This document shows, piece by piece, positions 7,634 through 17,085 of a stretch of DNA of 64,000 nucleotides. The notes under the pieces are model-generated. The model searched no databases. It was not told where the DNA came from and saw only the letters and a program-made list of their open reading frames with translations. Every line of letters begins with the position of its first letter. The first letter of the stretch is position 1. This stretch comes from Poriferisodalis sp965208555. Its GTDB lineage: Bacteria; Actinomycetota; Acidimicrobiia; Acidimicrobiales; Poriferisodalaceae. Made by a program: the position numbers and the translations under genes. The stretch spans positions 372,001 to 436,000 of the forward strand of contig NZ_OZ242342.1 in the NCBI RefSeq assembly GCF_965208555.1, written 5' to 3'.

Positions 7634-10622
7634 CTTCGGCCTCGTCCGTTTCAGTCTCGGGCTCGGCGGCCTGCTGCTCGGCGGAATCGGGCTCGTCGGC
7701 CTGCTGCTGGGCGGCCGGCGACGACACCACCGCCGTGACCTCACCGGTCCACGGCGACGCCGACACCTTCCCCTCCAGGCTGCGGAACCGTGCGCGGATC
7801 TGCACCTTGTAGCTCGCGCCCTGCTCCAGACCCGACAGCGTCACCGAGGACGCCCCGCCGTCGGGCCACACGTTGCCCCGATGGGCCTCATCAGCCTGCC
7901 AATACGACAGATACCCCAGATCCTCACGAGCCCACATCACCCGATACCCGAACGGCACCAAACCCGGCGCCCCCCACGACACCGACAACTCCCCCGGAGC
8001 ACCGCTCGACACCACCACCGAACCAATCTCATCAGGCTCCAACACCCGCTGCTCCAACACCAACAACGGCCCCTCAGACTCCGACTCCTGATCGTCGGAC
8101 CGCTCTTGCTCGCTCTGCTGCTCCTCCTCGGACTGGGGCATGTTGAACACGTGGACGCGACGTGCGGAACTGGTCGTAAAAAGATGGCTGGCATCGCACC
8201 ACGCGCCCCGCGGCGCGGCCGCGAGGACTGGGGAGTCCTGCTCGGGGAGCCGCGAGCCGTCATCGAGGCTGTATGCGTATGTCTTGGCATCGCTCGTGTC
8301 AGTCACCCACAAGACCTCGCCATCGGAGCACAGGCCCCACGGCGACGAGTTGCCGGCCTCGCTCAGGCCGTCAAGGTCTTTCGAGGGATCGCGCTGGCCG
8401 GTCTCGAGCACATAGGCGAACACCTTGTGGACATCGGTAATCCACATGGTGGTGCCATCGGACCACATGCCCCTGGCCTCATTGTTCTCGTACGCCAACT
8501 CGAAGTCGGCCTCGGCCCGGCGGGTGCCGTCTGCCAGCGAATAGGCGAACACGCTGTCGTCGACCCAGTCGGCAGCCCACATGACGTCGCCGTCTGACCA
8601 GATGCCCCGGGGATCCCAGTTCCCGGTGAAGTTCCAGTCTTCGTCGTAGGTGCGCAGGTCGACGATGTCCCGCTCGGGCAGCCGGGTCCCGCTGTCGCGG
8701 TCGTACGCCAAGATGACGCTGCGGCTCTGGTCGACGACCCACACGATCGTGCCGTCAGACCACACGCCGCCCGCATGGGACGAACCCCCATTGGTGGCGC
8801 TGATGTCGTCGAGCATGATGTCGCGGTGAGCTGCCCAGCCGTAGTCGCCGACTGCGGCTCGATCAACCCTCACGCGGTAGATCTGGGTGCGCTGACCGTC
8901 GGAGGAGTCCACCGTGACCTCGAACGAAGTGGTGCCGACGTCCAGGTCGATCTGGTAGCCGTCGGCAGCATCGGCGTCAGGCGTGCTGATGGTGACCGAA
9001 GCGCCGAGGTCGGCAGGCGTTGCGGTCACCGTGGTGCGGGACACGCTGTTGTCCACGGTACCGGCATGGTCGTAGTCGATGCTGTCGAAGACGCCGAGGT
9101 CGACATCGGTCAGCTCGAGCGCTGACAGCGTTGCGTCGCTGGACACCGTGGCGTGCTGAGAGCGGGACAGCCGGACGGTGTACGAGGTGGAGACGTCGCC
9201 GTCGACCACCGAGACGGTCACCGCGGCTGGGTCAGTGCCCACTTCGACCTGGTGCCCGTCGACGGTGTCGTCGGCGTCGGCGGGGCTGATCGACACCTGG
9301 GCGCTGCGCGACGCTGCCGAGGCCCTGAGGGTGACCGAGGCGGTGCTCATCGGCAGGTGCAGCGAGTAGTGCCGCCGGCCGGGCCGGAACGAGCCGAAGT
9401 CGAACCCTTCGATCTCCAGCGTCGACAGCATCGCTGTAGGCGGCATGTTGTAGGCGTAGACCTTGTCGACCCGGAAGTCGGAGACCCACATGGTGTTCCC
9501 GTCCGACCACAATCCGGCGGGGAGATGGTTGCCGATGCCGGCAAGCGTGGTGGCGAGCGTGTCGAAGTCCCTGGAGGGCTGTCGTTCGCCGGTGGCCAGG
9601 TCGTAAGCGAAGATCTTGCTGGTGTTCCAGTCTGAGACCCACATGGTGTCGCCGTCTGACCAGAAGCCCCCCACCGCGGTATTGCCCGCCTCGACGAGCG
9701 TCGTGAGGCTCTTGTCAGGGAGATGCTCGCCGGTCACCGCATCGAAGGCGGCGATGCTGTCGAGCCCGCCGTTGTGCACCCAGAAGGTCTCGCCGTCGGT
9801 CCACGCCTCGCCCGGCGACGCCGGCGAGTCGAAGGTCAGGCCGGGCAGCGGCGCGGCGGTGGCCGCGTCGAATGCATGAATCTTCTGGTTCGAGGGGTCG
9901 AGGACCCACAGCGTTGTCCCGCTCACCGTCACTCCATGGGACGAGCCGACGTGCGGATGGGCCTCGGGGCTGATGTCCAGAGCCGGCCGACGTTCGCCGC
10001 TCGCCAGGTCGTAGGCGACGACGGTGGCCGAGAGCGGGCCGGCGGCCCACATGTGGATTCCGTCGGATGCCACCGAGTACGGGTCTTCGATCTCCCAGCC
10101 GAAAAAGTGCTCCTCGGTGGTGTCACGCTCGAAGGGGGCATCCGACAGCCGGGTCACCGTCAATGTGTAGGTGCTGGGCTCGGAGTCGTCTGAGGGCTGC
10201 ACGACGATCTTGACGACGTTCGTGCCGACGGCGAGGGCGACCTCGTGCGCGTCGGTGTCGGGGTCGGCGTCAGCAGGGCTGATCGTCACCGTGTCCGAGG
10301 GATTTGACGCCTCTGCGGTGACGACCGCCTCAGCGACGGTGGGACCGACCAGCGTGGTGTAGTCGAAGTACTGGGGGTTGCCGACATGGAAGCCGGTGAC
10401 GGAAACGCCTCTGCGGACGTGGCTCATCGAAAGCTGCGAGAGGGTCGCGTCGCTGCTCTGTGCCCAGGCAGGCCCCGTTGCTGTCGCCAGCACCGCTGAC
10501 CCCACGACGCATGCCGCCAGCGCGCACATCGCGCGACGCGGCCGACGTGGCCCTCGTCCTGCAGCAGAACCGAACAGCTGCCGAACGAGGCTGCCGAATC
10601 CCGCACTGCTGCGATTGATCAT
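7281..10622 (-). CDS. Large secreted protein with two five-repeat WSDG propellers, sandwiches and FN3
   Basis: This protein has 1113 residues and an ATG start with GGGGA about 6 nt upstream. The signal peptide ends near GPAWAQ (about residue 54). Domain order: cadherin-like sandwich, five WSDG repeats closing with YNMPPTAM, two sandwiches, a second set of five repeats closing with FNMPQSE, an FN3 domain (about 880-985), a Q/E/A linker, and the shared C-terminal domain (about 1005-1113). The last 115 residues are identical to those of 12228-14735. A TTGACA hexamer lies on the minus strand at 10752-10757, but no convincing -10 box is at the usual spacing. Function is unknown. A cell-surface or secreted adhesin or lectin role is inferred from architecture only. 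Confidence 0.82.
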   Translation of the reverse strand: MINRSSAGFGSLVRQLFGSAAGRGPRRPRRAMCALAACVVGSAVLATATGPAWAQSSDATLSQLSMSHVRRGVSVTGFHVGNPQYFDYTTLVGPTVAEAVVTAEASNPSDTVTISPADADPDTDAHEVALAVGTNVVKIVVQPSDDSEPSTYTLTVTRLSDAPFERDTTEEHFFGWEIEDPYSVASDGIHMWAAGPLSATVVAYDLASGERRPALDISPEAHPHVGSSHGVTVSGTTLWVLDPSNQKIHAFDAATAAPLPGLTFDSPASPGEAWTDGETFWVHNGGLDSIAAFDAVTGEHLPDKSLTTLVEAGNTAVGGFWSDGDTMWVSDWNTSKIFAYDLATGERQPSRDFDTLATTLAGIGNHLPAGLWSDGNTMWVSDFRVDKVYAYNMPPTAMLSTLEIEGFDFGSFRPGRRHYSLHLPMSTASVTLRASAASRSAQVSISPADADDTVDGHQVEVGTDPAAVTVSVVDGDVSTSYTVRLSRSQHATVSSDATLSALELTDVDLGVFDSIDYDHAGTVDNSVSRTTVTATPADLGASVTISTPDADAADGYQIDLDVGTTSFEVTVDSSDGQRTQIYRVRVDRAAVGDYGWAAHRDIMLDDISATNGGSSHAGGVWSDGTIVWVVDQSRSVILAYDRDSGTRLPERDIVDLRTYDEDWNFTGNWDPRGIWSDGDVMWAADWVDDSVFAYSLADGTRRAEADFELAYENNEARGMWSDGTTMWITDVHKVFAYVLETGQRDPSKDLDGLSEAGNSSPWGLCSDGEVLWVTDTSDAKTYAYSLDDGSRLPEQDSPVLAAAPRGAWCDASHLFTTSSARRVHVFNMPQSEEEQQSEQERSDDQESESEGPLLVLEQRVLEPDEIGSVVVSSGAPGELSVSWGAPGLVPFGYRVMWAREDLGYLSYWQADEAHRGNVWPDGGASSVTLSGLEQGASYKVQIRARFRSLEGKVSASPWTGEVTAVVSSPAAQQQADEPDSAEQQAAEPETETDEAEAVGPALTAGFEGVPDAHSGAGSDVVVRVRFSEPLAVSYVTMRDGGGVFVQSPHRVVRAKRVEGRSDLWDITVRVGDDRRLSVTVFKGSGCDGEHAVCTADGRPVSEAAQVFIEGPSS

Positions 10623-10783
10623 GTTGTTCCCCGATGCCTCAGAGCCGCGATGCGCTCTGCAACCGCTCGAGTCTGCGGCGCGCTCGTGATGGCGATACCC
10701 CGTGCTGGCGCACTGATGTCAGTCTATTCGCGGCGGCGACAGGCAGGTCTGTGTCAAGACGGCATGGACGTGCACAGCGGTGC

Positions 10784-12073
10784 TCAAGCGGTGAGCAGTG
10801 CGGCAGGGATGACAGCGATGCCGTCGGGTCGCCGGTACGCCTCGGGCCCGGTGGTAATGACTGCGGCATCGGCGAGCGTGGGTCCGATGCGTTCTGCGAG
10901 CCATCGCAGGTGACGGGTGTCGCTGTGGGAGGCGGTCTGGGTGAGTTTCACCTCCAGCGCCACGACGCGACCGCCTGCTCCTTGGACGATCAGGTCGATT
11001 TCGTGCTCTCCGCCCTGAGTGCGCAGATGGAACACCTTGGCCTCGTTCGCTTGCGCGTACACGCGCACTGACAAGGTGACCAACGATTGGAACAACGCGC
11101 CGAGCAGACTGGCGTCGCGGGGAATGCGCCGGCCGCTGTCACGCCCCTCGAGCAGGGCGTCGGCATCGGTCTCGAGCAGGCGCGCTGCGAGCGCCGGATC
11201 GGCCAGCTGGTGCACGGGTGCTGCGGCCAGCCGGCGCAGATGGTTGCGGGAGGGCAGCCACGCGGGCAGTTCCTCGATCGCCCACAGACCCTCCAGCGCC
11301 GCGCGGTAGGCGATAGTGGTGGCCTTGGTCGGCTTGTCAGCCTCGCCCGGCGATGCCGCGTCCCGGATCTTCTCGAATGCCGCGGTTGTCGAGGTAGCGG
11401 CGGCATAGGCGGCCATCCATCGACGCAGGGCTGCCCGGTTGCGCAGCGTGCGGCCCTGCTCGTGGACGTGACGCTCGGCGATGCGGTCCAGGTAACCGTC
11501 CAAGAAGGCCCTTGCTGCCCGCTGGGAACTCCCGACAAGCGCAGGAAAGCCCGATCCGGTGATCTGCTCGGCGTAATCCTCCAGCCGCAGCGAACTAGCT
11601 CCCTCCACCGCCGCGCCGCCGCCTGCGAGCAGGCTGCCGAGACGCACCGTGGGGGGGCAAAGGCCGCGCTCTGCGAGCGACAGTGGCCGCATGCGCACCG
11701 TGACGATTCTGCCTGCACCTGAGTGCGTCGGCGCCTGTGCCGGCGCTGCGGAGCCGGTCAGCAAGAACCGAGGCGTACGGGGGTCAGCGTCCACCGCACG
11801 GCGCACGACATCCCACGACTCCGGCAACCTCTGCCACTCGTCGATGAGCACCAGCGGATGGCCCTTGGCAAGACGCGAGGGATCGGCGCGAGCGATGTCG
11901 AATTCGGCGATGTCGTCCAAGCGATGCACAGTGGTCGCCCGGCGCAGCGCAGTCTCGGTCTTGCCGACCGCCCGCGGTCCCTCCAACGCGACAGCGGGCA
12001 GCTCGGCGCACAGCACGTCGAGCTCGCTGTCCACGATCCGCGGCAAATAGCCGTCCGGCACTCCCGGCCCCAT
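10784..12073 (-). CDS. AAA family ATPase with C-terminal DUF4143
   Basis: This protein has 429 residues. I chose the ATG at 12073 because homology-like sequence begins there; residues encoded further upstream look random and run into the next gene. Walker A is at residues 32-39 (GPRAVGKT). Walker B is LVLIDEWQRLP, followed by a LTGSAAP sensor-like motif. The C-terminal third carries the DUF4143 pattern HLRTQGGEHEIDLIV and then LEVKLT. Such proteins are widespread accessory ATPases, often in variable regions, and their role is poorly defined. It sits alone between two surface-protein genes, so it may have arrived as an independent cassette. A scrap of a related gene is at 4572. Confidence 0.85.
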   Translation of the reverse strand: MGPGVPDGYLPRIVDSELDVLCAELPAVALEGPRAVGKTETALRRATTVHRLDDIAEFDIARADPSRLAKGHPLVLIDEWQRLPESWDVVRRAVDADPRTPRFLLTGSAAPAQAPTHSGAGRIVTVRMRPLSLAERGLCPPTVRLGSLLAGGGAAVEGASSLRLEDYAEQITGSGFPALVGSSQRAARAFLDGYLDRIAERHVHEQGRTLRNRAALRRWMAAYAAATSTTAAFEKIRDAASPGEADKPTKATTIAYRAALEGLWAIEELPAWLPSRNHLRRLAAAPVHQLADPALAARLLETDADALLEGRDSGRRIPRDASLLGALFQSLVTLSVRVYAQANEAKVFHLRTQGGEHEIDLIVQGAGGRVVALEVKLTQTASHSDTRHLRWLAERIGPTLADAAVITTGPEAYRRPDGIAVIPAALLTA

Positions 12074-12223
12074 TCCGGGCAACGTTATCGAACCAAACCG
12101 ACGGCCTCTACTGCACCAACACGACGCGCGCACTGTTACCGATACGACGCACATCCAGCCGCAGCGAGCAGCGGCGCTTCCCAGCCTTGCCGGGTCACCG
12201 TCGCGGCGGTCGCCGTCGGGCGA
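12074..12223. other. Short intergenic region upstream of the ATPase
   Basis: I see no gene here. On the minus strand the 3' end of the next gene is followed by about 150 bases of unrecognised sequence before the ATPase start. The only visible signals near the start are a short CCGGA next to the ATG and an AT-richer TTCGATAACG. Confidence 0.4.
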
Positions 12224-12580
12224 CTGGCTAGCTGCTGGGGCCTTCGATGAAGACCTGGGCCGCCTCCGACACCGGCCGCCCGTCCGCGGTGCACACCGCA
12301 TGCTCGCCGTCACAGCCAGAGCCCTTGAACACCGTCACCGACAGCCTGCGATCATCGCCGACCCTGACGGTGATGTCCCACAGATCGCTGCGACCCTCCA
12401 CACGCTTGGCCCTGACCACCCGATGCGGGGACTGCACGAACACCCCACCCCCGTCGCGCATCGTCACATAGCTCACCGCCAACGGCTCGCTGAACCGCAC
12501 CCGCACCACCACATCGGAACCCGCACCCGAATGCGCATCAGGCACACCCTCGAAACCCGCCGTCAACGCCGGCCCCACCG
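12224..12580. repeat. Direct repeat copy 2 of a 357-bp identical segment
   Basis: Partner of 7277-7633, at an offset of 4947 bases and in the same orientation. It encodes the shared C-terminal domain of the protein at 12228-14735. The two copies could recombine and delete the DNA between them, including most of the 7281 gene and the ATPase. Confidence 0.8.
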
Positions 12581-14735
12581 GCTCGGACCCGTCAAACTCA
12601 GACCCCGACTCAGACCCCGACTCCGACTCAGACTCAGACTCAGACTCAGACCCCGACTCAGACTCAGACCCCGACTCGGACCGCTGCTCAGCAGCCGCCA
12701 ACTCCTCAGGCTCTTCCTTCTGCAGCGAAACCGGTCCCTCACCGCCGTCACCGTCACTGTCGCTCTCGCCGCCCACAGCGTCGTCGCTGTCGTCGCCGGT
12801 GCCGGCTGGTCGGGTCAGCACCACCGTGTAGGTGAGTATCTCCTCGCCCGCCCTCACGGTGATGGTCACCACGTTTGCGCCCACAGACAGGCTCACCTGA
12901 TGCGCATCGGCAACCGGATCGGCGTCCGCGGGCAGCACCGTCACCGACGCCCGCTCATCAGCAGCCACAGCCGACACCGTCACGCTCTCCACATCCGCAG
13001 CCACCTCGGCCTCATAGATCAGCTGATCCGCCGAGAACGTCAGCTCCGCACCGCTCACCGCCAACGACGACAGCTCCGCGCTGAACGGCACCGGCGGGGG
13101 CGGCGGGTCAGCGCGATTGATCCGAACGGTGTAGGTGCGGGTATCGCCGCCGTTCGCCGACGTCACCACCACCGTGTTCAGCCCCTCCGCCAAGTCCACC
13201 TGCACGCCGCCCACCTCCGCGTCGGCGTCCGCCACAGAGAACGACACCTCCGAGTCGGAGAACGCCGCAGCAGCCGACAACGTCACCCGCGACACCTCCA
13301 GCGGCACGCGCACCGAGTACTCGAACCGGTCCGCGGAGAACGGAATGTCCGCGTCGCTGAGCCTGAGCCAGGCCAGCAGCGCGTTGGCGGGCATGTTGAA
13401 CGCCCTGATGGACTCGGAATACCGGGTCTCGCTGACCCACAACGTGGTGCCGTCAGACCAGAACCCCGCCATGTTGGCTCCGTCGTATGCGGTGCTGTTG
13501 GTGCCGAGCGGGTCGGGGATGTCCAGGTCGCTCTTTCGCGCACCTGTCTCCAGGTCGTAGGCCCAGATGCGGTTGGGTCCCGGGAAGATCTGTGAGGCGG
13601 CCCAGCCCTCGCCGACCCACATCGTCTTCCCGTCGGACCACAGCCCGAAGATCTTGTACCTCTCCGCCAGCCCGGCGTCGACTCTGTCAGCCCCCGTCTC
13701 CAGCGCAATGTCGGCATCGGGCCGGCGCTCGCCGGTGCCGAGATCGAACGCGAACACCTTCAAGGCATAGTTCTCGGCGACCCAGATCGTCTCGCCGTCA
13801 GACCACACCCCGCGCAGCAGCTGCGACCCCGACTTCGCCTTGGACGTGCTGATCGCCCGCTCAGGCAAGAACGCGCCTGTCTCGAGGTTGTAGGCCCTGA
13901 TGACCTTCTGATGCAGATACGAGACCCACACGATCTCCCCGTCAGACCACGCGCCGTTGACGACCGCGTTCAGCGTGGGAAAGGGACTGCACCCCGGCAG
14001 GAACGGGTCATCCAGCAGCCGAGGATCCAATTGCAGACCCGTCGCCAAGTCGTAGCTTTGGATCGTGCACGCCTCCCGGATTTGGGGGCTGCCGCCATGG
14101 CCGATCAGCATGAGCCGGTCGTTGATGCCCCACACGCCCTTGAAATAGGCCCATCCGTCCTGCGGCGGGTCGCCGTGGATGCCGATGTCCGCGTCGGCAT
14201 TGCGGCTCAGCGCCTCCCCCGGATCACGCACCACCATCACCTCGTACTGCTGTTGCACCATCCCGTCCGCGGAAGTCACCGACACCCGCACCCAGTTGCG
14301 GCCCCGAATCAGCCCCACCTGATGCCCGTCGGTCTCGGTATCGGCGTCGTCAGCGAGGATCGACACCTCAGCCGCCGAATTGGCCGCCGTCGCCGTCACC
14401 GTCGTCACCGGCACATCGCCCGCCACGTTCGCCGCGTACACCAGCACCTCCCCCGAGAAGCCGCCGAAGTCCACACCCGACAGGCTCAACGAGCTCAACG
14501 ACGCATCATCGGCCGCCGGCGGCGGATCCGTCATCGAGTCCTCAGGCGGGTCCGTGCTCTGCGCCCCCGCAGGAACCGCACTAGCCGCCAGCACCACCGC
14601 CGCCGCCAGCGCACCCCAACGAACCAAACGGCCCGACGGACCCACGAGCCCCGAACGGCCACGACGCCGCCACACACCGGCGGCAGGCACCACAGCCGTG
14701 CCGTCTCGACCCTCCCAAACCGCGCCATCCCTCAC
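12228..14735 (-). CDS. Secreted WSDG-propeller / cadherin-like sandwich mosaic protein
   Basis: This 835-residue protein is a close paralogue of 2090-4528. The GTG start follows GAGGGG at about 6 nt. The signal peptide ends in AVPAGAQ. Order: sandwich (DDASLSSLSLSGVDFGGF), five WSDG repeats (first one degenerate), the hinge FNMPANALL, two sandwiches, a linker made of (S/G)SES units, and the shared C-terminal domain with FIEGP. Compared with 2090-4528, the N-terminal two thirds differ by many scattered substitutions. The C-terminal domain is instead identical to that of 7281-10622, so this gene looks like a recombinant of two neighbours. The role is unknown. Confidence 0.82.
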   Translation of the reverse strand: MRDGAVWEGRDGTAVVPAAGVWRRRGRSGLVGPSGRLVRWGALAAAVVLAASAVPAGAQSTDPPEDSMTDPPPAADDASLSSLSLSGVDFGGFSGEVLVYAANVAGDVPVTTVTATAANSAAEVSILADDADTETDGHQVGLIRGRNWVRVSVTSADGMVQQQYEVMVVRDPGEALSRNADADIGIHGDPPQDGWAYFKGVWGINDRLMLIGHGGSPQIREACTIQSYDLATGLQLDPRLLDDPFLPGCSPFPTLNAVVNGAWSDGEIVWVSYLHQKVIRAYNLETGAFLPERAISTSKAKSGSQLLRGVWSDGETIWVAENYALKVFAFDLGTGERRPDADIALETGADRVDAGLAERYKIFGLWSDGKTMWVGEGWAASQIFPGPNRIWAYDLETGARKSDLDIPDPLGTNSTAYDGANMAGFWSDGTTLWVSETRYSESIRAFNMPANALLAWLRLSDADIPFSADRFEYSVRVPLEVSRVTLSAAAAFSDSEVSFSVADADAEVGGVQVDLAEGLNTVVVTSANGGDTRTYTVRINRADPPPPPVPFSAELSSLAVSGAELTFSADQLIYEAEVAADVESVTVSAVAADERASVTVLPADADPVADAHQVSLSVGANVVTITVRAGEEILTYTVVLTRPAGTGDDSDDAVGGESDSDGDGGEGPVSLQKEEPEELAAAEQRSESGSESESGSESESESESESGSESGSEFDGSEPVGPALTAGFEGVPDAHSGAGSDVVVRVRFSEPLAVSYVTMRDGGGVFVQSPHRVVRAKRVEGRSDLWDITVRVGDDRRLSVTVFKGSGCDGEHAVCTADGRPVSEAAQVFIEGPSS

Positions 14736-14976
14736 AGCACACCCCTCCCGTGCTCATCGATGCCCGACGAGCCGAACCCACCCGACACCGCGCCCACCTA
14801 TAGCACACCCATACCGGCACTCACGAACCAGCACAGACGCAGCGCAACCGCACTGGCGATCTCGAACCCAGCAGCACGCGCCCAGCCCGGCGCCACCCGC
14901 CCAGGCGCCAACCCCCAAGGCTGACACTCTCAGCCCGACAGCGAGCCCCGAGAGTCGATCTGCTGCTGGCTGCCGG

Positions 14977-16929
14977 TCAGCTGTTGTCGGCTGCGGGGGG
15001 CACAGTGACCGTCACCGTGTAGGTGCGGACGTCGGCGTTGTCGGTGTCGGGGTCGCCGTCGGCGTCATAGGACGAGGTGACCGTGATCGTGTTCTCGCCC
15101 TCAGACAGCGTCACCGAGGTTCCTGTGCCGGTCGTGCCGTCGGCTGCCTCCCACGCGACCGTCACTGTCGCGTCGTCCGCGAATGCCGCCGCCGCGGTCA
15201 CCGTCGCCGACATCGTTCCTGCCGCTGCCGTGCCCGAGTAGGCGAAGATGCCGGTCTGGAACAATCCGAAGTCCACACCCGAGATCGACAGCGATTTCAG
15301 CGCCGACGAGACCGGCATGTTGTACGCATAGATCTTTTCGTCCTGGTGGTCGACGACCCACATAGTCGTCCCGTCGGACCACAGCCCCACAGGATCGCCG
15401 TTCCCGGCGGCCGCCAGGGTGTTGAAGTCCAGATCGGCCCGGCGGTTGCCTGTGGCGAGGTCGTAGGCGTAGATCCTGTCGTCGTACGCATCGTCGACCC
15501 ACAGGGTGAGCCCGTCAGACCACAGCCCCCGCGGCGTACCGTTGCCGGTGGCGCGCCGGGTGCTGAAGTCCTTGTCGGCGTCGCGGTTACCAGTGGCCAG
15601 TTCGTATGCGTAGATCTTGGCATCCCCCCAATCGACAATCCACATCGTTGTGCCGTCGGACCAAAGGCCCATGGGGTCGCAATTCCCCGCTGAGCACGAC
15701 GCGTTGATGTCCTTGCCGGCGTCGCGGGCGCCGGTGTCGAGATCGTAGGCGTAGAGCTCTTGGCCGTAGCCCGCATCGGCGACCCAGATGGTGGTGCCGT
15801 CGGACCACAGACCCCGCGGAAAGTCGTTGCCGGCATCGTCGAGGGTGCTGATGTCCTTGTTGGCGTCACGGGCTCCAGTGGCCAATTCGTAGGCGTAGGC
15901 CCTGTCGAGGTTTCTGTCATCGGCGATCCACATGGTGACCCCGTCAGACCACACGCCGGTGGGATTCGGGTGGGTGGAGTGCCGCTGCAGAAGGACATCA
16001 CGCTCCGGACTCCTCACGAATCCTGGCGCGAGGACCCGATTCAATTCGGCCTGTTGCTGGGCGAGCACCGCCGCTGTGGTCTCGGCGGTCCACGGCGACG
16101 CCGAGACCTTCCCTTCGACGCTGCGGAAACGCGCACGCATCTGCACCTTGTAGGTCGCGCCCCCCTGCAGGCCGCTCAGCGTGACCGAGGTGGCATCACC
16201 TGAGGGCCACTCGTTGCCGCGATGAGCCTCCTCATCCACGAACCGGAACGACAAGAACTCCAGATCCTCGCGGGCCCAGCTCACCCGATACCCGAACGGC
16301 GCCAGCCCCGGCGCCTCCCACGAGACAGTGAGCTCCCCCGGCGCACCGCTCGACAACACCACCTCGCCGATCTCGTTCTCGCCGAGCTCGCTCCCCTGCT
16401 GCTCATCGGGCAGTCCCTGCTGCTGGCCTTGAACCTGCAGATCTTGCTGCTGACCATGATGTTGCTGAGCAACAGGCGACGACGACACCCCCGCGGTGAC
16501 CTCATCGGTCCACGGCGACGCCGAGACCTTCCCTTCGACGCTGCGAAAACGCGCACGCATCTGCACCTTGTAGGTCGCGCCCTCGTCCAAGCCGGTCAAT
16601 ATGACCGAGGCGGCATCACCTGAGGGCCACTCGTTGCCGCGATGGGCTTCGTTCTCGGACTGGAACGACAAGAACTCCAGATCCTCGCGGGCCCAGCTCA
16701 CCCGATACTCGAACGGCGCCAGCCCCGGCGCCTCCCACGAGACAGTGAGCTCCCCCGGCGCACCGCTCGACAACACCACCTCGCCGATCTCGCGGCCCCG
16801 CACGCCCGCACCCGCCGGCACCGCCACACCGGCCGCCAACACCACCGCCAGCACCACCGACCACCACCGGCGCACCGCACCACCAACAAACACCACAAAC
16901 CCCCAGCCGAACCAGCCTGACACCATCAT
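14977..16929 (-). CDS. Secreted protein with two FN3 domains and one WSDG propeller
   Basis: This protein has about 650 residues. I chose the ATG at 16929 because MMVSGWFGWGF is shared with the paralogue starting at 31700; an in-frame start at 16956 is possible. The signal peptide ends near VPAGAG. Two FN3 domains follow (each with GELTVSWEAPGLAPF), separated by a Q-rich linker. Then come five WSDG repeats with complete GLWSDGTTMW motifs, a YNMPVSSALKSL hinge, and one sandwich domain ending in TVTVPPAADNS. The order is reversed relative to most neighbours, with FN3 before the propeller. The same C-terminal end occurs in 28947-31700 and as a scrap at 17000-17061. Confidence 0.82.
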   Translation of the reverse strand: MMVSGWFGWGFVVFVGGAVRRWWSVVLAVVLAAGVAVPAGAGVRGREIGEVVLSSGAPGELTVSWEAPGLAPFEYRVSWAREDLEFLSFQSENEAHRGNEWPSGDAASVILTGLDEGATYKVQMRARFRSVEGKVSASPWTDEVTAGVSSSPVAQQHHGQQQDLQVQGQQQGLPDEQQGSELGENEIGEVVLSSGAPGELTVSWEAPGLAPFGYRVSWAREDLEFLSFRFVDEEAHRGNEWPSGDATSVTLSGLQGGATYKVQMRARFRSVEGKVSASPWTAETTAAVLAQQQAELNRVLAPGFVRSPERDVLLQRHSTHPNPTGVWSDGVTMWIADDRNLDRAYAYELATGARDANKDISTLDDAGNDFPRGLWSDGTTIWVADAGYGQELYAYDLDTGARDAGKDINASCSAGNCDPMGLWSDGTTMWIVDWGDAKIYAYELATGNRDADKDFSTRRATGNGTPRGLWSDGLTLWVDDAYDDRIYAYDLATGNRRADLDFNTLAAAGNGDPVGLWSDGTTMWVVDHQDEKIYAYNMPVSSALKSLSISGVDFGLFQTGIFAYSGTAAAGTMSATVTAAAAFADDATVTVAWEAADGTTGTGTSVTLSEGENTITVTSSYDADGDPDTDNADVRTYTVTVTVPPAADNS

Positions 16930-16999
16930 GCCAGCCCATACACGCCACCACGGCACAGCACGCCCGAACCAACCCGCGACACCGCGACAAGACGCCCCT

Positions 17000-17061
17000 C
17001 AGCTGCCGGCGGAACGGTGACGGTCACCGTGTAGGTGCGGACATCGGCGTTGTCGGTGTCG
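17000..17061 (-). pseudogene. Scrap of a cadherin-like C-terminus
   Basis: The minus strand reads DTDNADVRTYTVTVTVPPAA, the same as the end of the proteins at 14977 and 28947. It has no gene body. It lies between the 5' flank of 14977-16929 and the 3' end of 17086-19500, which suggests a lost tandem copy. Confidence 0.7.
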
Positions 17062-17085
17062 GGCTGGTGGGCGTCGGTCTCGCCC

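Noticed and set aside
10752..10757. TTGACA hexamer as promoter of the 7281 gene
   Set aside because: No acceptable -10 hexamer at 16-18 bp spacing; kept only as a remark in that gene entry.
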